From contig CM007990.1 in assembly GCA_002189035.1 (NCBI GenBank), positions 558,001-622,000 of the forward strand: 64,000 bases of DNA, given 5' to 3'. Shown in pieces: positions 11,832 to 24,684 of the stretch. The position numbers and the translations under genes were made by a program. The notes beneath the pieces are model-generated. The model saw only the letters and a program-made list of their open reading frames with translations, was not told where the DNA came from and did not search any database. Position 1 is the stretch's first letter. The number at the start of each line of letters is the position of its first letter. The stretch is from Utricularia gibba. Its lineage: Eukaryota; Streptophyta; Magnoliopsida; Lamiales; Lentibulariaceae.

Positions 11832-12799
11832 TCTCGAGGCTCCTGAGAACAACATATTGATAAGAAAATAGGTCGCAAGCGGTGACGACCGAAAACCAGC
11901 AACGACAAGAGGATTTCAAGGAGCATGGGAGAGTCGAAAAACCTTTCTTTTCGGAACCCATTCACAGTTGAAAAGCAAAAGTTGCCGGCACGGCGGAGAT
12001 TCTCGCTTCAAAATAAATCCGTCGCACAGCGGCGGCCGTGACAGGGTTTCCCTCTTCTCCAACGTATGCAGTAATATTATTAAATCCAGTTTTTCCCCCC
12101 TATCAATTAATTTTTAATTCGTTTTTATTAATCTTTTTTTTCTATTTACGTTATTTATCAGTAATAAATTTAAATATTTTAATCAGGCTAAAACCCCTGA
12201 GAGCACTCGCAGAGGTGACAATTCCTCGGCAGCCTCGGGATCTCAGCTCGTCTCTCGCCTTCGTTTCAGGTACTCAAGTTTGCCATATCTGTCACCAACT
12301 CTGATTCCGTGTTGGGTGTTGCTGTACGAGGTTTCCCTTTTCAGTTTTCTTGAAATGAACGGCGCAGTACTCGTTGAACTTCCCCTTCTTTGTTTTTTTC
12401 TCCGTTTTCTGGGCGCATTGTGTACATTGGAAAATATGAGACTAGGGACGCAGTTTGTTACTGATATTATTGGTAAATCAGAATGTGTAGCTGCAAGGGG
12501 GAGCTCTCGATCAGATAGCTGGAAAATTTTGCTGGTTAAGGCTGGTAGAATGGAGTAGATGAGCATTTCGTCTTCTTTCGGGCAATTTTATCAGCTTTGA
12601 TATGAAAAATGTGTTGTTTGTCTTAAGGGAAATATGAAGGATGAATCTTTGTGAATGAAGTGGGGATTCTTATATAACCTGCCTAATTATAATCTTTTAT
12701 TCAGTAAGCAGATAGTGAGTTCCTTTGAAATTGTTTCATCTTTCAGCTCTTATTCATTACACAGGCTCTTCCTTTTGTTTCAGATTGTCTTTTTCAAAA
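11832..12799. promoter_or_regulatory. Divergent NOC2/MOD1 promoter region and MOD1 leader
   Basis: The start codons are 968 bp apart. A donor-like CAG|GTACTC at 12270 and an acceptor TTTCAG ending at 12783 suggest a 5' UTR intron in MOD1, leaving a 16-nt second leader segment before the ATG. An AT-rich core lies around 12080-12185. Confidence 0.45.
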
Positions 12800-15062
12800 A
12801 TGGCTTGCTCTGCGGCATCAGGCGTGCAGATCTCAACAGCAACTCCTTCTCTTCTCATTTCCTCGAAGAAATTCGTTGGAGATGTTGCAAAAATTGGTTT
12901 CAAATCCTTGGGAAGCTCATGGACCAGAATATCCTGCTCCGGCAGTATATCACCCATGCAGAAATCTCACCGAACTTTTTCATCCTCTAATAAAAATTAC
13001 TGTTCATTAACCACCAAGGCAATTTCCCAAACTGCTGAAGGCAGGACTGCACCTGGCTTGACTCTCGATTTGACAGGTTTGGATGCTTAGTTCTTGTTTT
13101 CTTTATTGAGTTTTAGCTTTTTCCCAGTATCATGTAGCCACCAAACTTTCTGCACCTATACGTGTGATGCGTATAGTAAAACTGAATATGGGAATTTTAG
13201 CAAGGTTCTGTACTGCATAAATGGCGTAGTGATTCTTCTAATGATTCATATTGCTATAGAAAAATGTAGTGTTTAATTTTTTTTCCTAGATAACCGAAAC
13301 CCAATCAAAATTTGGAATTATGTGATTTGCAGGAGTTTTTTCATGATGCTATATTGAAATGCTTTGCATAGGTAAAAGGGCATTTGTTGCTGGTGTGGCT
13401 GATGACAATGGATATGGTTGGGCTATCGCCAAGTCTTTGGCTGCAGCAGGAGCAGAAATTCTACTCGGGACCTGGGTCCCTGTAAGCAAAATAGCTTAAC
13501 TGCTCATCTATTACACTTTTTATTCATTGAATTCAAGCTGAGCATATTGTTTAATTTACTCTGTAGGCATTGAACATCTTTGAAACTAGTCTTCGCCGGG
13601 GAAAGTTTGATGACTCTCGCTTGTAGGCCTTTTGGCTTTTTCTTTGTTGGTTTTGTAATGCCAACTACTCCATATGGCTAAGACATATATTTGATTTTCA
13701 GGCTTCCCGATGGTTCTTTAATGCAGATTGCAAAAGTGTATGCCCTTGATGCAGTTTTTGACAACCCGAATGATGTTCCTGAAGATGTAGATTACACCGC
13801 AATCACTTCTCTATATAGTGTCATATCATCTGATGCTCATGCTTTTGCTGGCTGATAATTTACTAATGGATCTCATGCAGGTAAAGTCAAACAAGAGATA
13901 CGCTGGATCCAGCAATTGGACAGTGAGTGAAGTTGCAGAATTGGTAAAACAGGATTTTGGGAGCATTGACATTCTAGTTCATTCACTTGCCAATGGACCA
14001 GAGGTAGATGACCTCAACAGATTTATACTGTCTATTTCACTCACAACCCCCCAAACCTATTGAAAAAACTATCTGTTTGCAGGTTACCAAGCCATTGCTA
14101 GAAACCTCAAGAAATGGATATCTCGCTGCTTTGTCGGCATCAAGTTATTCTTATGTATCCTTACTAAAGCACTTTCTTCCAGTTATAAATCCAGGTATGC
14201 CTTGACCAAGTATCTTCTTTGTGTGTTTCATGTCTCATGAGTCAAAACATTTTAAAATGGAATATGAAGAAAACCGTTTTCATTTCAGGTGGCTCCTCCA
14301 TATCCTTGTCGTATATTGCTTCTGAGAGAATTATACCAGGGTATTGCCCACATAAACATTTCTTCCTTTGTACGACCTGTTGTTGTTAGTTCCTCATGGC
14401 TTCGGCATTCTGTACTTGTCAAACAGATACGGCGGTGGCATGAGCTCTGCAAAAGCAGCCTTAGAGAGTGATACGAGGGTAATTTTCAGATGATATTTTA
14501 TGTTTCCTTGAAGGATTCTACAATGTCAATCCCAGGTAAACATTTCCAGATTTGTGTAGGTTCTTGCATTTGAGGCTGGAAGGAAAAAGAAAGTCAGGGT
14601 GAACGCCATATCTGCAGGTAATTTCTTGCATTCCAAAGCTTAGCATGTACACACTCCAATGTGATGATCATCAGAGTTCCAAGTTTTCAATTTTGATTCC
14701 AAGACTACGTTTTGTATACTGACATCAAGCTTGAAAGTTCAGGCCCTTTGAGAAGCCGTGCTGCTAAAGCCATTGGATTCATCGACATGATGATCGACTA
14801 CTCCCTTACGAATGCTCCTCTCCAGAAAGAACTGTCAGCAGGTGACTCGTTTATGCCCAGTTCACTTTTCCTGCTCCTCTACTAAACAATGATACCTGCA
14901 AATTGCGCAGAGGAAATCGGAAACACGGCTGCTTTCTTGGCATCACCACTTGCATCGGCCATCACCGGTGCGGTCATATATGTCGACAATGGTTTGAACG
15001 CGATGGGGGTCGGAGTCGATTCCCCAATATTTGAGAAACTTGACATTCCCAAAGCCAGCTGA
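12800..15062 (+). CDS. MOD1: Plastid enoyl-ACP reductase (NADH), MOD1/FabI
   Basis: Eleven exons: 12800-13076, 13372-13481, 13567-13622, 13702-13786, 13881-14003, 14083-14194, 14289-14340, 14427-14478, 14560-14617, 14743-14841, 14911-15062 (391 aa). The enzyme reduces enoyl-ACP with NADH in the last step of each cycle of plastid fatty-acid synthesis. About 75 N-terminal residues are Ser-rich and resemble a transit peptide. The FabI core follows: nucleotide-binding segment [27 protein letters not shown], and the catalytic Tyr and Lys in YGGGMSSAK. The family-typical end [17 protein letters not shown] is intact. The short plant exons and the length match known MOD1 genes. Confidence 0.96.
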
Positions 15063-17131
15063 TGGAATGGAATCGTCGCGATGGTGACTTGTAGAGGTTT
15101 TCCCGGCCACTTGGCCGGCGGCTTCCCCAGTTTTCCCAAGGATCTATCTGCATGTCTTGCGATTTCTCTATGATTTTATCTTCCAACTGCATCTGCTTAG
15201 TCGCCATTTTCTTTCGAGTTCTCTGCTCAAATAACCTTCCCAGATTTCGAATTCCAAAGACTCAGATACCCATTGGCACCATATTCCCGAAAGGGACAAG
15301 TAAGTAGCCGAGAAACGTTCTTTTGAGCCACTTGTTTCAGATGGATGAAGATTCAGCTTCTCTTTGTGGAGAGCCTTGTGCGCAGAGCATCCCATTCTCC
15401 AATCTCCACTCTCCCAAGTCCCTGTCTCTATATATATGATCTTCTTCCTCTTTCGTTTGGTGCACAGGCCGCGACGTGGTTGTTGGTGGTGCAATGGGGG
15501 ACGCCGAGACACGGCGTCGACTCGCCCATGTCCCTCCCGGCGTCGTCATTGCACCACTCACACCCATAGTTGCTTCCCATAATTTTCCACTTTCCGATCA
15601 ATTTCTTGAGTTGGTTCCTCTCCTGTAGGTATTTTCAGTAAATCACGCACGAGGATGGTGCATCAGAACATTGAATAGTTCCCCAATTGGGTATTTTTTC
15701 CTCTTCCATAGGTTAATTGCTTCTGTGCATGTAACTCATCTGCTTCTCTTGCGAACTAATCGTAAAGGTCTAATCTTGATCCTTTTATGGCGTATATTCG
15801 TTGTCGGATGGAGTTTCACTAGGAGGAAGATAAGCCATTCCCATTCCGGTAGTCGTCTGAGTGGTTGAACCATCCAAGCCTACAGTTTTGACGGACTGAA
15901 ATGAACGGAGTTGCATTCTCCCGTCGCAGGTACGCAAACCCCCACGGTGCCTGCCACCTCCACACACGTACACAGTTGACAGCGTTTCAAATAATGCCGT
16001 ATGCACACTAGACTAGAGATATGCTTTCATACAGAGCACCTTCTAAAACCCAATCACCAATTTATTTCTCTTGACGATCTCTGAAAATCTTCTGTTCCTA
16101 TCCATTCAAGTCTGTGGGTCTGTATTGGGTGCTCCGTCACTTCTTTCATCTACTTCTTCTACCCTTCACGCCTCACCCTGCTCTTGATCTTCTTGTATTG
16201 TTCCCATTATTCTCTTTATCTGGGTTTCTGTCCCTAGATCTTAATCTAATTGTTCATTGATGGTTGTTTGCTTTTTTCTCAACAGACGATTTTGCAGGTC
16301 TGCGGATGGTTGGAAGCATTGGAATTGGTGACTTTCTTCCGATGGTGGGGCTGGTGAGTAACAAATCTGGTTCCTTTATGATTCCTTAGGCTCTCTGGTT
16401 CCTGGATCTTCCTTTGATTAGTTCTACAAGGGACCTTGTGAGATTCCTTGTTCTTGATTTGCATGTGTGTGCTGCTGACAATCATAATTGACTTACCACG
16501 GTGAGTTTGCCAGAACCCAACTCCTCGTGTTAGCAATACCGTATTAGAATATAGATTTGGGTCTGTAACTGCTTGCATGGGTAGGTCAGCAAAGAATTCT
16601 CCTTGTTGGAGGTTCTAGACTTGGGACACTCCCAGGAAACTGGTAAACATATGCCTTCTAATGATTAGTTTGAGGTGGGTTCCTCTCGCATTCCATGTGA
16701 TGTGAGGGAAGAGGTACAAAAGATTAAACTTTTGTGGATTTATCTGCTGGTGTTGACTGTAGTTGTTTCAAGAAGTTGCTAATGCCTAGCCCTTCTTCTG
16801 AGAATTCCCATTTCTATTGGGTAGAACATCAGGCGCTGGTCACCAAATGAAAACTTTTCCTCCCTTGCATATGTTATCATTCAGGAATGCAGTGCATGAA
16901 TATCTTCCATTGAAACAGGCATCAACCCTGATGTTGGAGAACAAAGTGAAGCTCTGGTAGTAACTTGTTCTGCACCGAGGAAGTAGAAGATCCCAAAATT
17001 GAACTTTCTAGCCATCTTCTAAGTTGCCTTTGAGAAGGGTTTTGGTACTTCGTGTCAATCTGGAACAGAGAAGTTTGAATCAGTTTAGTGTGTGAAATCT
17101 CTCTCAGTCCAGAGTCCAGCCTAAGAGCACA
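15063..17131 (+). other. MOD1 3' region and leader of the AT-hook-like gene
   Basis: Short ORFs occur on both strands at 15168-15570 but match nothing I recognise. TATATATA at 15430-15437 could be a core promoter. From about 16000 on, the sequence has T-rich tracts and splice-like signals (CAACAG at 16282-16287), suggesting leader exons of the gene at 17132. Confidence 0.35.
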
Positions 17132-17536
17132 ATGGGAAGAGGTAAAGCCAGGGGAAGGAAGCTGGCGAGGACGAGTGGCGATCATGGGAGCAGCGAAGAA
17201 GAAAGGATGCCTGCACGAAAGAGACGAGGAAGGCCACAGAAGTCGTTCAGGGAGGAAATGGAGGAGGATGAGATTCTGAAGATTGAAGAAGACGAGAATG
17301 GTGAGGAGATATCAGTCCTGCAAGTCAGAGACGCCAGTCACAAGGCCAGGGCAGCAAATGAAAAGGCAAAGAATGAGGAGAAAGCTGAAGGGAATGGGGA
17401 AGAGAATGAGAATGGCGTTGGACTCAAATCAGGCACCGAGGAGGAGTTGGGTAAGGGCAGTGGTTTCCGACAGAGCAGCGGCAGGCGAAAGAGCAAACCT
17501 CGCCGTGCCGCCGAGGCAGTCGTTGAGTGCAACTGA
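17132..17536 (+). CDS. Small basic/acidic plant protein with AT-hook-like core
   Basis: A single open exon of 134 aa. It begins MGRGKARGRK, contains KRRGRPQK (an AT-hook-type RGRP core, residues about 28-35), has an acidic-to-mixed middle (EEMEEDEILKIEEDENGEE), and ends SGRRKSKPRRAAEAVVEC. I recall conserved, unnamed plant proteins with this beginning and end, but no established function. The charge pattern suggests a nuclear, possibly DNA- or chromatin-associated protein; that is inference. The first ATG of the frame was chosen because the N-terminal MGRG matches the remembered family. It is convergent with the WIP gene 227 bp away. Confidence 0.7.
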   Translation: MGRGKARGRKLARTSGDHGSSEEERMPARKRRGRPQKSFREEMEEDEILKIEEDENGEEISVLQVRDASHKARAANEKAKNEEKAEGNGEENENGVGLKSGTEEELGKGSGFRQSSGRRKSKPRRAAEAVVECN

Positions 17537-17762
17537 AGCAGTCAAGACGAGAGTACAAGCATGAGACTATTACCACCTTCCATTTTTCTTCTCCTGTGTG
17601 TTCAGAACCTGATTCGTATCGAATTTCTTTGATGATTTTGCATTTTGCTAAGCCTTCAGTCTTCAGGCATTGCTGCTTTTACTTCAGAAGCTTTAAAAAC
17701 AAGAGGGCAAGGAGAACAACACAAGAGAAACCACCATTGATATGATCTGATCCTACCGAGCA

Positions 17763-19460
17763 TCACGCCACCGTATCCTGATCGACGTCCGATGCAGGAT
17801 CATCCTCCTCGTTATCAGACTGGATCCGGGCGGCGAAGTGGCGAGCACCAAACGCCTTAACATGATCCTTGAGCGACCGCTTATGCTTGAAGTCGGAGCC
17901 ACAGGAGCAGTACCAGAGCTTGCCGCAGTTCTTCTCATGCGTCCTCCAATCCCCCCGGACCGCGAAGGCCTTGCCGCATTTCCGGCACCCGAACGGCTTG
18001 ATCCCGTGCTTCCGCTTGTAGTGCGTCTGCAGGGTCCTGAAGTCCTTGAGCGGCTTCGATCGCGGGTGGTCGATGTTGTTCCGGCAACCCTCGGCGCAGC
18101 AGTAGCACGGCAGCCGCAGCATCGCCGTCGGCTGGGCTCCCCGGAGCGACTCCGGCCCCCTCCTGTACTGCGACCCGTGTCCCCACATGTGCATCTGCGT
18201 CGACAATGGAAGCAACCAAGTAACATACAACAAACTGCATGATCGCAAGCACGACAGCACTGTACGGTATCCGTACTCCTCATTACAAAACAAATTAATT
18301 TGCAACTCCATCTAGGGCTCCAAACCCCTTCCAAGCCACGTGTCCCCCTTCTAGTGGCCAGACCACCATTTTAAACGTGCTCAATTTTTTTAATTATTCC
18401 ATTATACCCTCCCGGACCACACCAGATCCTATCCTCGGATACTACAAGATATTAATATTCAGACAATATTTCCAAAAAATAAATTTTGGTAATAAAAAAA
18501 ATCCTATAAAAGGTGAACTAAGGAATAACATTACACTGCTACAACGTAGCCTACCCTATGGCACCACTAGGGGCATTTTCACCTAATTATAAATTAAAAG
18601 GAATTAGATAATTAATTTAAATGTATTATTGTACTAAAGAAAAATATAATAAGCAATTTAAAGAAAATTATATCATGGCTTATATTTATTAAAAACAAAC
18701 TTTTAATTTATAAAATTAAAATACTATTAAACCTACTTAAAAAGGAACTATCAACTACCTTCAAAATTCAAAATTTTGGAAACTTGAAGATGTTATTTAA
18801 AATTTGCAACTCTTAGGTTGAAATACGAGATTCGATGGATCGAAAAATACATAAATTTCAATGAAAAACATAAACTTATGAGGGTCTGTATCTTAACATA
18901 TGTAATGCATGTGTTACAGAAGAGTGAAATGAGAAATTTTAATAAAAAAACATGTTTTGGAATGTTATTTATAAAAAAAAAAAAAAGCGAGCATGTATTG
19001 TTTCTTTTTAAAAATATTAATATTTAAAATAATGATTAACTCGAACGTGATGTGAAGAAGGTGACCTGCATGTTGTTGTATCGGTTGAAGGTTTTGAAGC
19101 AGAGCGGGCATGAGAAGTGATTGGGGCCGATGAGGATCTGACCGGGCGTCGGGATCCAATACTGCCCTCTGTTGAGGGGCTGTAAAGGGACACTTCCCCG
19201 CCGCCGTTGCAGCTCCTCAAACCCGGGGACAGGGAAGCAGTAGTTGCAGAAGAGGAGGAAGAAGAAGACGAGTCGCCGCCCAGCGCAGGGGAAGGAGTTG
19301 AAAGCCCTAACTCCAGGTTCAACTCCTCTTCACTCTCCTGGACGCTGGGGCTGGGCCTGAGGAGGCTGAGGGCCACCTCCTCCCTCCTCGTCTTCTCCCA
19401 TTCGGCCGCAAACGCCTTGCAGTCGCTTAGCCAGCCATGTTGCTGATGGTGATGATCCAT
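17763..19460 (-). pseudogene. WIP-type C2H2 zinc-finger factor (NTT/WIP4/WIP5 clade), 1-base frameshift
   Basis: Two exons: 19460-19066 and 18194-17763. Exon 1 begins MDHHHQQHGWL with an acidic ELNLELGL segment. It then shows the WIP signature [13 protein letters not shown] and the first finger (CPLC...FNRYNNMQ), but in a different frame. Exon 2 continues [19 protein letters not shown] through the remaining WIP fingers and ends [12 protein letters not shown], like the WIP2/4/5 clade. The intron splits NNMQ|MHMW as in other WIP genes. The coding sum is 827 nt, one base short. The likely site is the C-run at 19196-19199 (plus strand): one more base restores a single 275-aa frame. WIP factors are nuclear developmental regulators (transmitting tract, root distal stem cells). 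Either the assembly lost a base or the allele is null. Confidence 0.85.
18195..19065 (-). other. WIP gene intron, AT-rich
   Basis: An 871-bp intron, strongly AT-rich between 18380 and 19030, with canonical GT and AG ends. No ORF in it has recognisable similarity. Confidence 0.8.
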
Positions 19461-20551
19461 CGCAGCAGCTCAGCTCCCTGACAATGGGGGGGAATGAAGA
19501 AGGGCTGTTTAAAAGAACCAGGGGAAAAGGAGAGGGAACAGACGAGTAATTGAGCATACCAGCAGGAGAAGTAGAGGGCGATATAGGGTCTAACTAGAAG
19601 TAGACACATAACAAAGGCTACAGAAGAGAAGAATATGCAGCAGGTAAATGCGCACATCACTTCCAGTGCCTGAACACATGCCAAAAGATGAGTCTTTTTA
19701 ACCAATTTACTTTCACCTTCCATAGAGGGACTCCATGGGGTTTCCCAAGTGCCTCCTTGTGTGTATGATCCTTATTTGTTCATGTCTTGTTAGTAGAAGA
19801 ATCAGCAACACAGACAAAATTCATCCAACTCCCACCATGGAACGATTGAAAGATGGTAAGTTCTTTCTAACATGTCAAAATACCGACAAAAGGGTCGGTG
19901 GTTAACTTCTTTCTAACATGTCACAAGGACACAAAAAGTGCAGGCAAAGGTGAACATGGCTTCATCCGCCTGAAACATTAATATGCAAGAGATGCATGTA
20001 TAGCTAACTCATCACCAAAGAACAAGCATATGATATGGTTTCAAGTGGCCGGAATGAATGATTGGGAGCACCGGAATCGTCGTTTTAGCATCGAGTTTGG
20101 AAAAGGGATGCATATGGCACAGAGGAGTCTGATTCACATATTGGGAGATGAAAATGTACATCCTCAGGAGCAAGGCCCTGTTGGATTGAGAAGTGGTCCT
20201 GGCTATGCCAATTATTCTCGTGTTTTGGCTTAGCCCCAACAGCCATAACAACTCAAAAAGGCACAATCAATTCATCCCACAAATACTAAATAAAACCCAT
20301 GGTTCTGATGTTACCTTAACTCCTAGGAGCCTTCTTAGTCATGAGCCTACGGCTCGTGGTCCTTCCTTCCTTGCTTCAGCCGATCATCCACTTATTCTTC
20401 TTCTTCATCCTTTTGGAAATCGACAGAAGTCATCTGGATTTTTCTAAAAATATGAAATCAGCCCCAATCCATAGACATGATAAACTATAACGTTAGTCAT
20501 GAACCTGAGCTTCCCCAGGAGTATTTATTTGGTTCTGCCATGTTCTGTATA
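19461..20551. other. Spacer between the WIP gene and OEP80
   Basis: No gene is recognised; it holds the WIP promoter and OEP80 3' region. A direct repeat lies at about 19860-19925. Confidence 0.45.
19861..19924 (+). repeat. Short direct repeat TTCTTTCTAACATGTCA
   Basis: TTCTTTCTAACATGTCA occurs twice, starting near 19861 and 19908, about 47 bp apart. Between the copies is a small inverted repeat CCGAC...GTCGG. Confidence 0.65.
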
Positions 20552-23500
20552 CTAGTTCCGTAGCCCAATCCCAAAGTGAAATCTACCAACTCTCTGGTCG
20601 TTGAATGCGTACTCAAGTCTTAGGGGGCCCAATGGAGATCCCACACGGATGCCGAGGCCGTACCCATATCCACTCCCTGGTTTGTTCCTTGCTCCAGCAG
20701 GATCACCTTGTCAAAACAGATGCTTTCAAATGAAATGATGCTCTACTCAGTTGTATTCAGTGGGAGGTAATTGTCATATTGGATCATGAAGTCCTCAGCG
20801 AGAGGCAAACCTGGAACCGTTGAGCCTGACTCGAGATCGGTTCCGTAGTCTGCGAATACAGCTCCTTCTACTGCTCCAATCTGAACCCAATAGTGAATCA
20901 TATTATGTGAAGTCACATGAAAAAATGTGAGGCAGAGAGGACTACTTACCAGAGGGAACGACATTTCTCCACTTCCAACTACGTAAGAGCGGCCTGATCC
21001 AACTCCAGCTTCTTCATAGCCCCTCACACTGTTAGTTCCACCTATTGGGAAAGCTTCATGTGGTGGAAATTTGCCAGTGACATGGCCACCGGATAGGCTT
21101 GAACAGAAAAAGGGAACACAGGTGACAGAGATGCAGAGCCGGCTGACCAACTTAAAATACAACTTACCATAAATGAAAGCATGCAGGTCCAACAACAAAG
21201 CCATGCCTTGCCCGAGCATTAATTCTGTTGAAACGCAGCCATCCTGGAAATAAGGGAATGCCTTGATCCATGTTGAAAACAAACTGCAATTTTCCAAATG
21301 TAAGATCACAGAATAATAAGTTTGAAAGTTCACGAAAAAAGATGAAAGTGAATATGAATGCCACCAACCATAGAGGAGCCCTGGTCAATGGAGGACGTGA
21401 ACACAGTCTCGAGTTTAGCAAGCAGCATATCATCAAAAGAGTTACCACTGCAAGAAAAAAAAGGTGGGTATAAATGATATGGTCATAGTGTTGGTGACTG
21501 TAGAACATACAACTGAAATTTAGAATACACCTTGCTGTAAGAGGGCTGCCAAAGAAATCCCTAATGATAGGATTTCCCTTATCATCTTGTGCAGCTGCGC
21601 GCTGGAACAAATAACAAAATTGATTAAGGGCGACCAGTGATCTCATTTGCAAACCTGTGGCATCTATCTTATTGCATAATCAGAAATATCAATACTTTCC
21701 ATTCCCATGGCCGGCCCTATCACATAACAATGAACAGGCACGAAGTGCATCCACTTCATAGTTCAAACTAATTTCAAGCATACTTACATTTAGCAACTTC
21801 ATATTTTACAGAAATACAAAAACAAAGATGAAGGTGATTTTAGTTCCTGAATCACCTGGAAAACAAGCCCGATTGTACCATTCCACTTTGGCCTGAGTGG
21901 CCTACTGAAGTCAATACCGGACATGATCCTTCCAATTGTAAGACTGCTGGAACTAGGCTGGTTCCCATGAACAAGTGTACCAGGGGTTCTTGAATTCTAG
22001 AAGATTTCTGGAATCAGAATGTTGTATATGATAGTAATATCTAGTTACATGACAGATAGCAGGCACCTGAATCATGAAGGTCCTAGAAGTCCGCTTATCA
22101 TCACCTTGGATCCAAGGATCAGTGTAATTCATCCGAAAGATGGAATCAATTTGGCCCCTCTCCAGTGATAGGTTCAGTTTTTGATTTCGTCCAAAAAGGT
22201 TTTTATGATAAATAGCAATGCTGCCACGAAAGAGAAAGACAAGTAACTGAATGTCATTCATTAACCAACGATGGACACTACAAAATCTTAATCAATCAAG
22301 CAGAACGATTTGAAACTTTAGTGAAGATTTGCAAGGTAAAGAAGTACCTCCCAATCAATCCAGCTAGAGGGCCGCTAGTTATTCTGCCATGAGAATGCAA
22401 AGAGTTACAAAATACAGCTTCTACTACAGACAAGTCACTAATAAACAAATTTCTAATGTTACCAAATAAAATCAGATTTACATTTCACGCACCCACTTGA
22501 TATTCCACCACCCCCAGAAATTCCTCCACCACTCTTGCGCTCAACAAGATTCATTGTCAGGTCGACTTTTGTACCATCTGAACCATTTGCAGAAAATGAA
22601 ATAAACGAAAGATGAACTTCACACCATCTTCCATTCAGTAATTAACGGAAGACTTAAAAACAATTTACCACCAGCTGGCTGAGGAATAATACTAACATCA
22701 TCCATAATGCCCATTGCGAGGACAGTATCAACATCTCTTTTCCCCTGAATCATACTGTAGACCTACCATCATGAGAAAAAAAAATGAAGCAGTTGCAGAG
22801 AAAAAGAGTTGGCAGACATAAGAAAACCTGTCAGCTGTTACCTGGCCCTTCTTTGTTGTAAGCTGCCGGAGAATAGTTTCTGGTCTAGTTTTCCCAACTG
22901 TAGGTTCCCCACTTCATAGCACCATGAATTGAAATGTGAGAGCTTAAAACTTAAATCATCCCAATATAACAAGTAGATAACATACGTCTTGTCAAGAAAA
23001 CGAAGTGATATGTTATTAACTTCCGCTTCTGAGACTTGCAATTTGACAATACCTCCGGAGAGAATCTCTGCGCCCGAAACCTGTTAGATATGCAACAACT
23101 TCCATTGAAAATACGGAAAAAAGTGTATTTAAACTACATTTAGAAACCAACCATGCCAAATAGTCCCCTATCCATGTACCAACCATTAATGGAGCTTATT
23201 ACATCATCTAAACGCTTGATGTTAACCACTTTTCCTGCATCAGATTCACACGGCAAGGCTCAGTTATATGGTATGAATTATTGCACCCCGTCAAGAGTAG
23301 GAATATGCGATACTCCACAGCACTAGAAGTAGAGAAAGCAAACCATATCCATCACGAAATGAATCCTCAATAAACTTCATTGGAAGAACATTAGCCCCTT
23401 CACATACTAAGCCTCGAAACTCTTGGTTCGGCTCTACCTTGTGACAGACAATAAATCAGGAAAAGTGTAATCTTTTTTCTTCAGATGAGGGAAAAAGTCA

Positions 23501-24293
23501 TGATAAAACAGAGTGTAACTAATAAAGATACGTATCAACTCACGTCGATGATGAAAATAAGCAAACCAGAATCAACAGGTTAAATTGGCATTCCTACATT
23601 TTCTTTAGAAAAAGCGTAAGTCTTGTAGCTAGCATGATCAAACCCTAATACCTGAAATACCAATTGAATTCCATCACGGGTGTCAACGGCAACTGGCATA
23701 CAAGACATGAAGTACCCACTGGCGATAATCCTACGCACATCTTCCTGGACCTCTTTCACCGTCAGCGCCGAGTTTGCCCGCGAAACTTTCAAAGCATTCA
23801 ATGCCTCAGACAACAATTCCTTGCTCTCAAGCTCCTCCCCATCCTTGTTCCTCACCAGCACCTCGCTTATCAATACCCTCTCTTCCTCCGCTCCCCGGCT
23901 TCTACCCACGTTCTTCGGCTGGGTGACTACACCGTAATCATCACCGTTATTATGAACCGTCGAGCCTCCAAAGTCACTACCTTTGTTGGCTTGCGCTGGT
24001 TCCGAATCCAAAAACGATAAGGAAGCAGAGCAAAATAGCGGCTGATTTTTCAAAAAGCCGTGAAACCGAAAACCCGAATCATTCTTCATGCGATGGAAGA
24101 ATGTATGGTTCCCAAACCACGAGAAGAAATTCGTGGAATGTTGGAAGAAGTCAAAATTGAACTTGGCGCTGCGTTTCCCATTCATGAATCCGAGCGGTGA
24201 CACAAACGACTTGGAACGGCGATTCGGATGTGGCGTAAAATCAGGAAGCTTGAACGATGACGAAACATACTGAACGCCGTCGTCTTGCGGCAT
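20552..24293 (-). CDS. OEP80: Outer envelope protein OEP80 (TOC75-V), plastid
   Basis: Sixteen exons join in frame (710 aa): 24293-23652, 23437-23344, 23234-23152, 23080-22986, 22911-22842, 22762-22669, 22577-22493, 22383-22348, 22220-22067, 21996-21856, 21601-21531, 21447-21369, 21283-21168, 21097-20950, 20880-20811, 20706-20552. OEP80 is the Omp85/BamA-family protein of the chloroplast outer envelope and is needed for plastid beta-barrel biogenesis. A variable N-terminal leader precedes POTRA-like segments (from about residue 145; [27 protein letters not shown]), a Gly-rich linker ([12 protein letters not shown]) and the barrel, with the conserved [11 protein letters not shown] and a C-terminal FHFGIGLRN. 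The last residues and the length fit the family. Confidence 0.94.
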
Positions 24294-24684
24294 TTTTCAC
24301 CGGAGAAAATCTTTTCCGGCTGAGGTTTCACCGGCACCAACTCTCAAGGGCAGGACAGAACAAATACTCATTGGGCCATCTTCGGTTATCGAGTTCCCTC
24401 TAGGCTCTATCAGCTGCACTGGCCCAAATTAAAAACAGTTTTCTATTCATTTTTATTTTTAAATATATAAATATATTTAATTAGATTATTAAGTTGAATA
24501 AATATTTATGTATACATTTTTTAGATTTATTATCTCATAAATAAGAAAATTGATGGAATATTTAATATATTATATAATATATTTTTATTCAAAAAACTAT
24601 CTTGATTTTTCAAAATTAAAAGATATTGCGTTTATTGGATAATAAATGTAATTTAAAAAAGGTGAATAAAAAGGAGTGATTTTT
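24294..24684. other. OEP80 promoter side, AT-rich
   Basis: No gene is seen. The part from 24435 is about four-fifths A/T and separates OEP80 from the PARP-like gene. Confidence 0.5.

Noticed and set aside
15168-15570. Overlapping short ORFs on both strands
   Set aside because: No recognisable domain. Neither strand offers a convincing start, splice context or family match; probably 3' UTR or spacer.
17838-18242. 134-codon plus-strand frame
   Set aside because: Antisense to the WIP zinc-finger exon, whose minus-strand reading matches the family.
19180-19222. 43-bp GT...AG segment as an intron explaining the WIP frame change
   Set aside because: Too short for a plant intron, and removing it does not enter the WIP frame.
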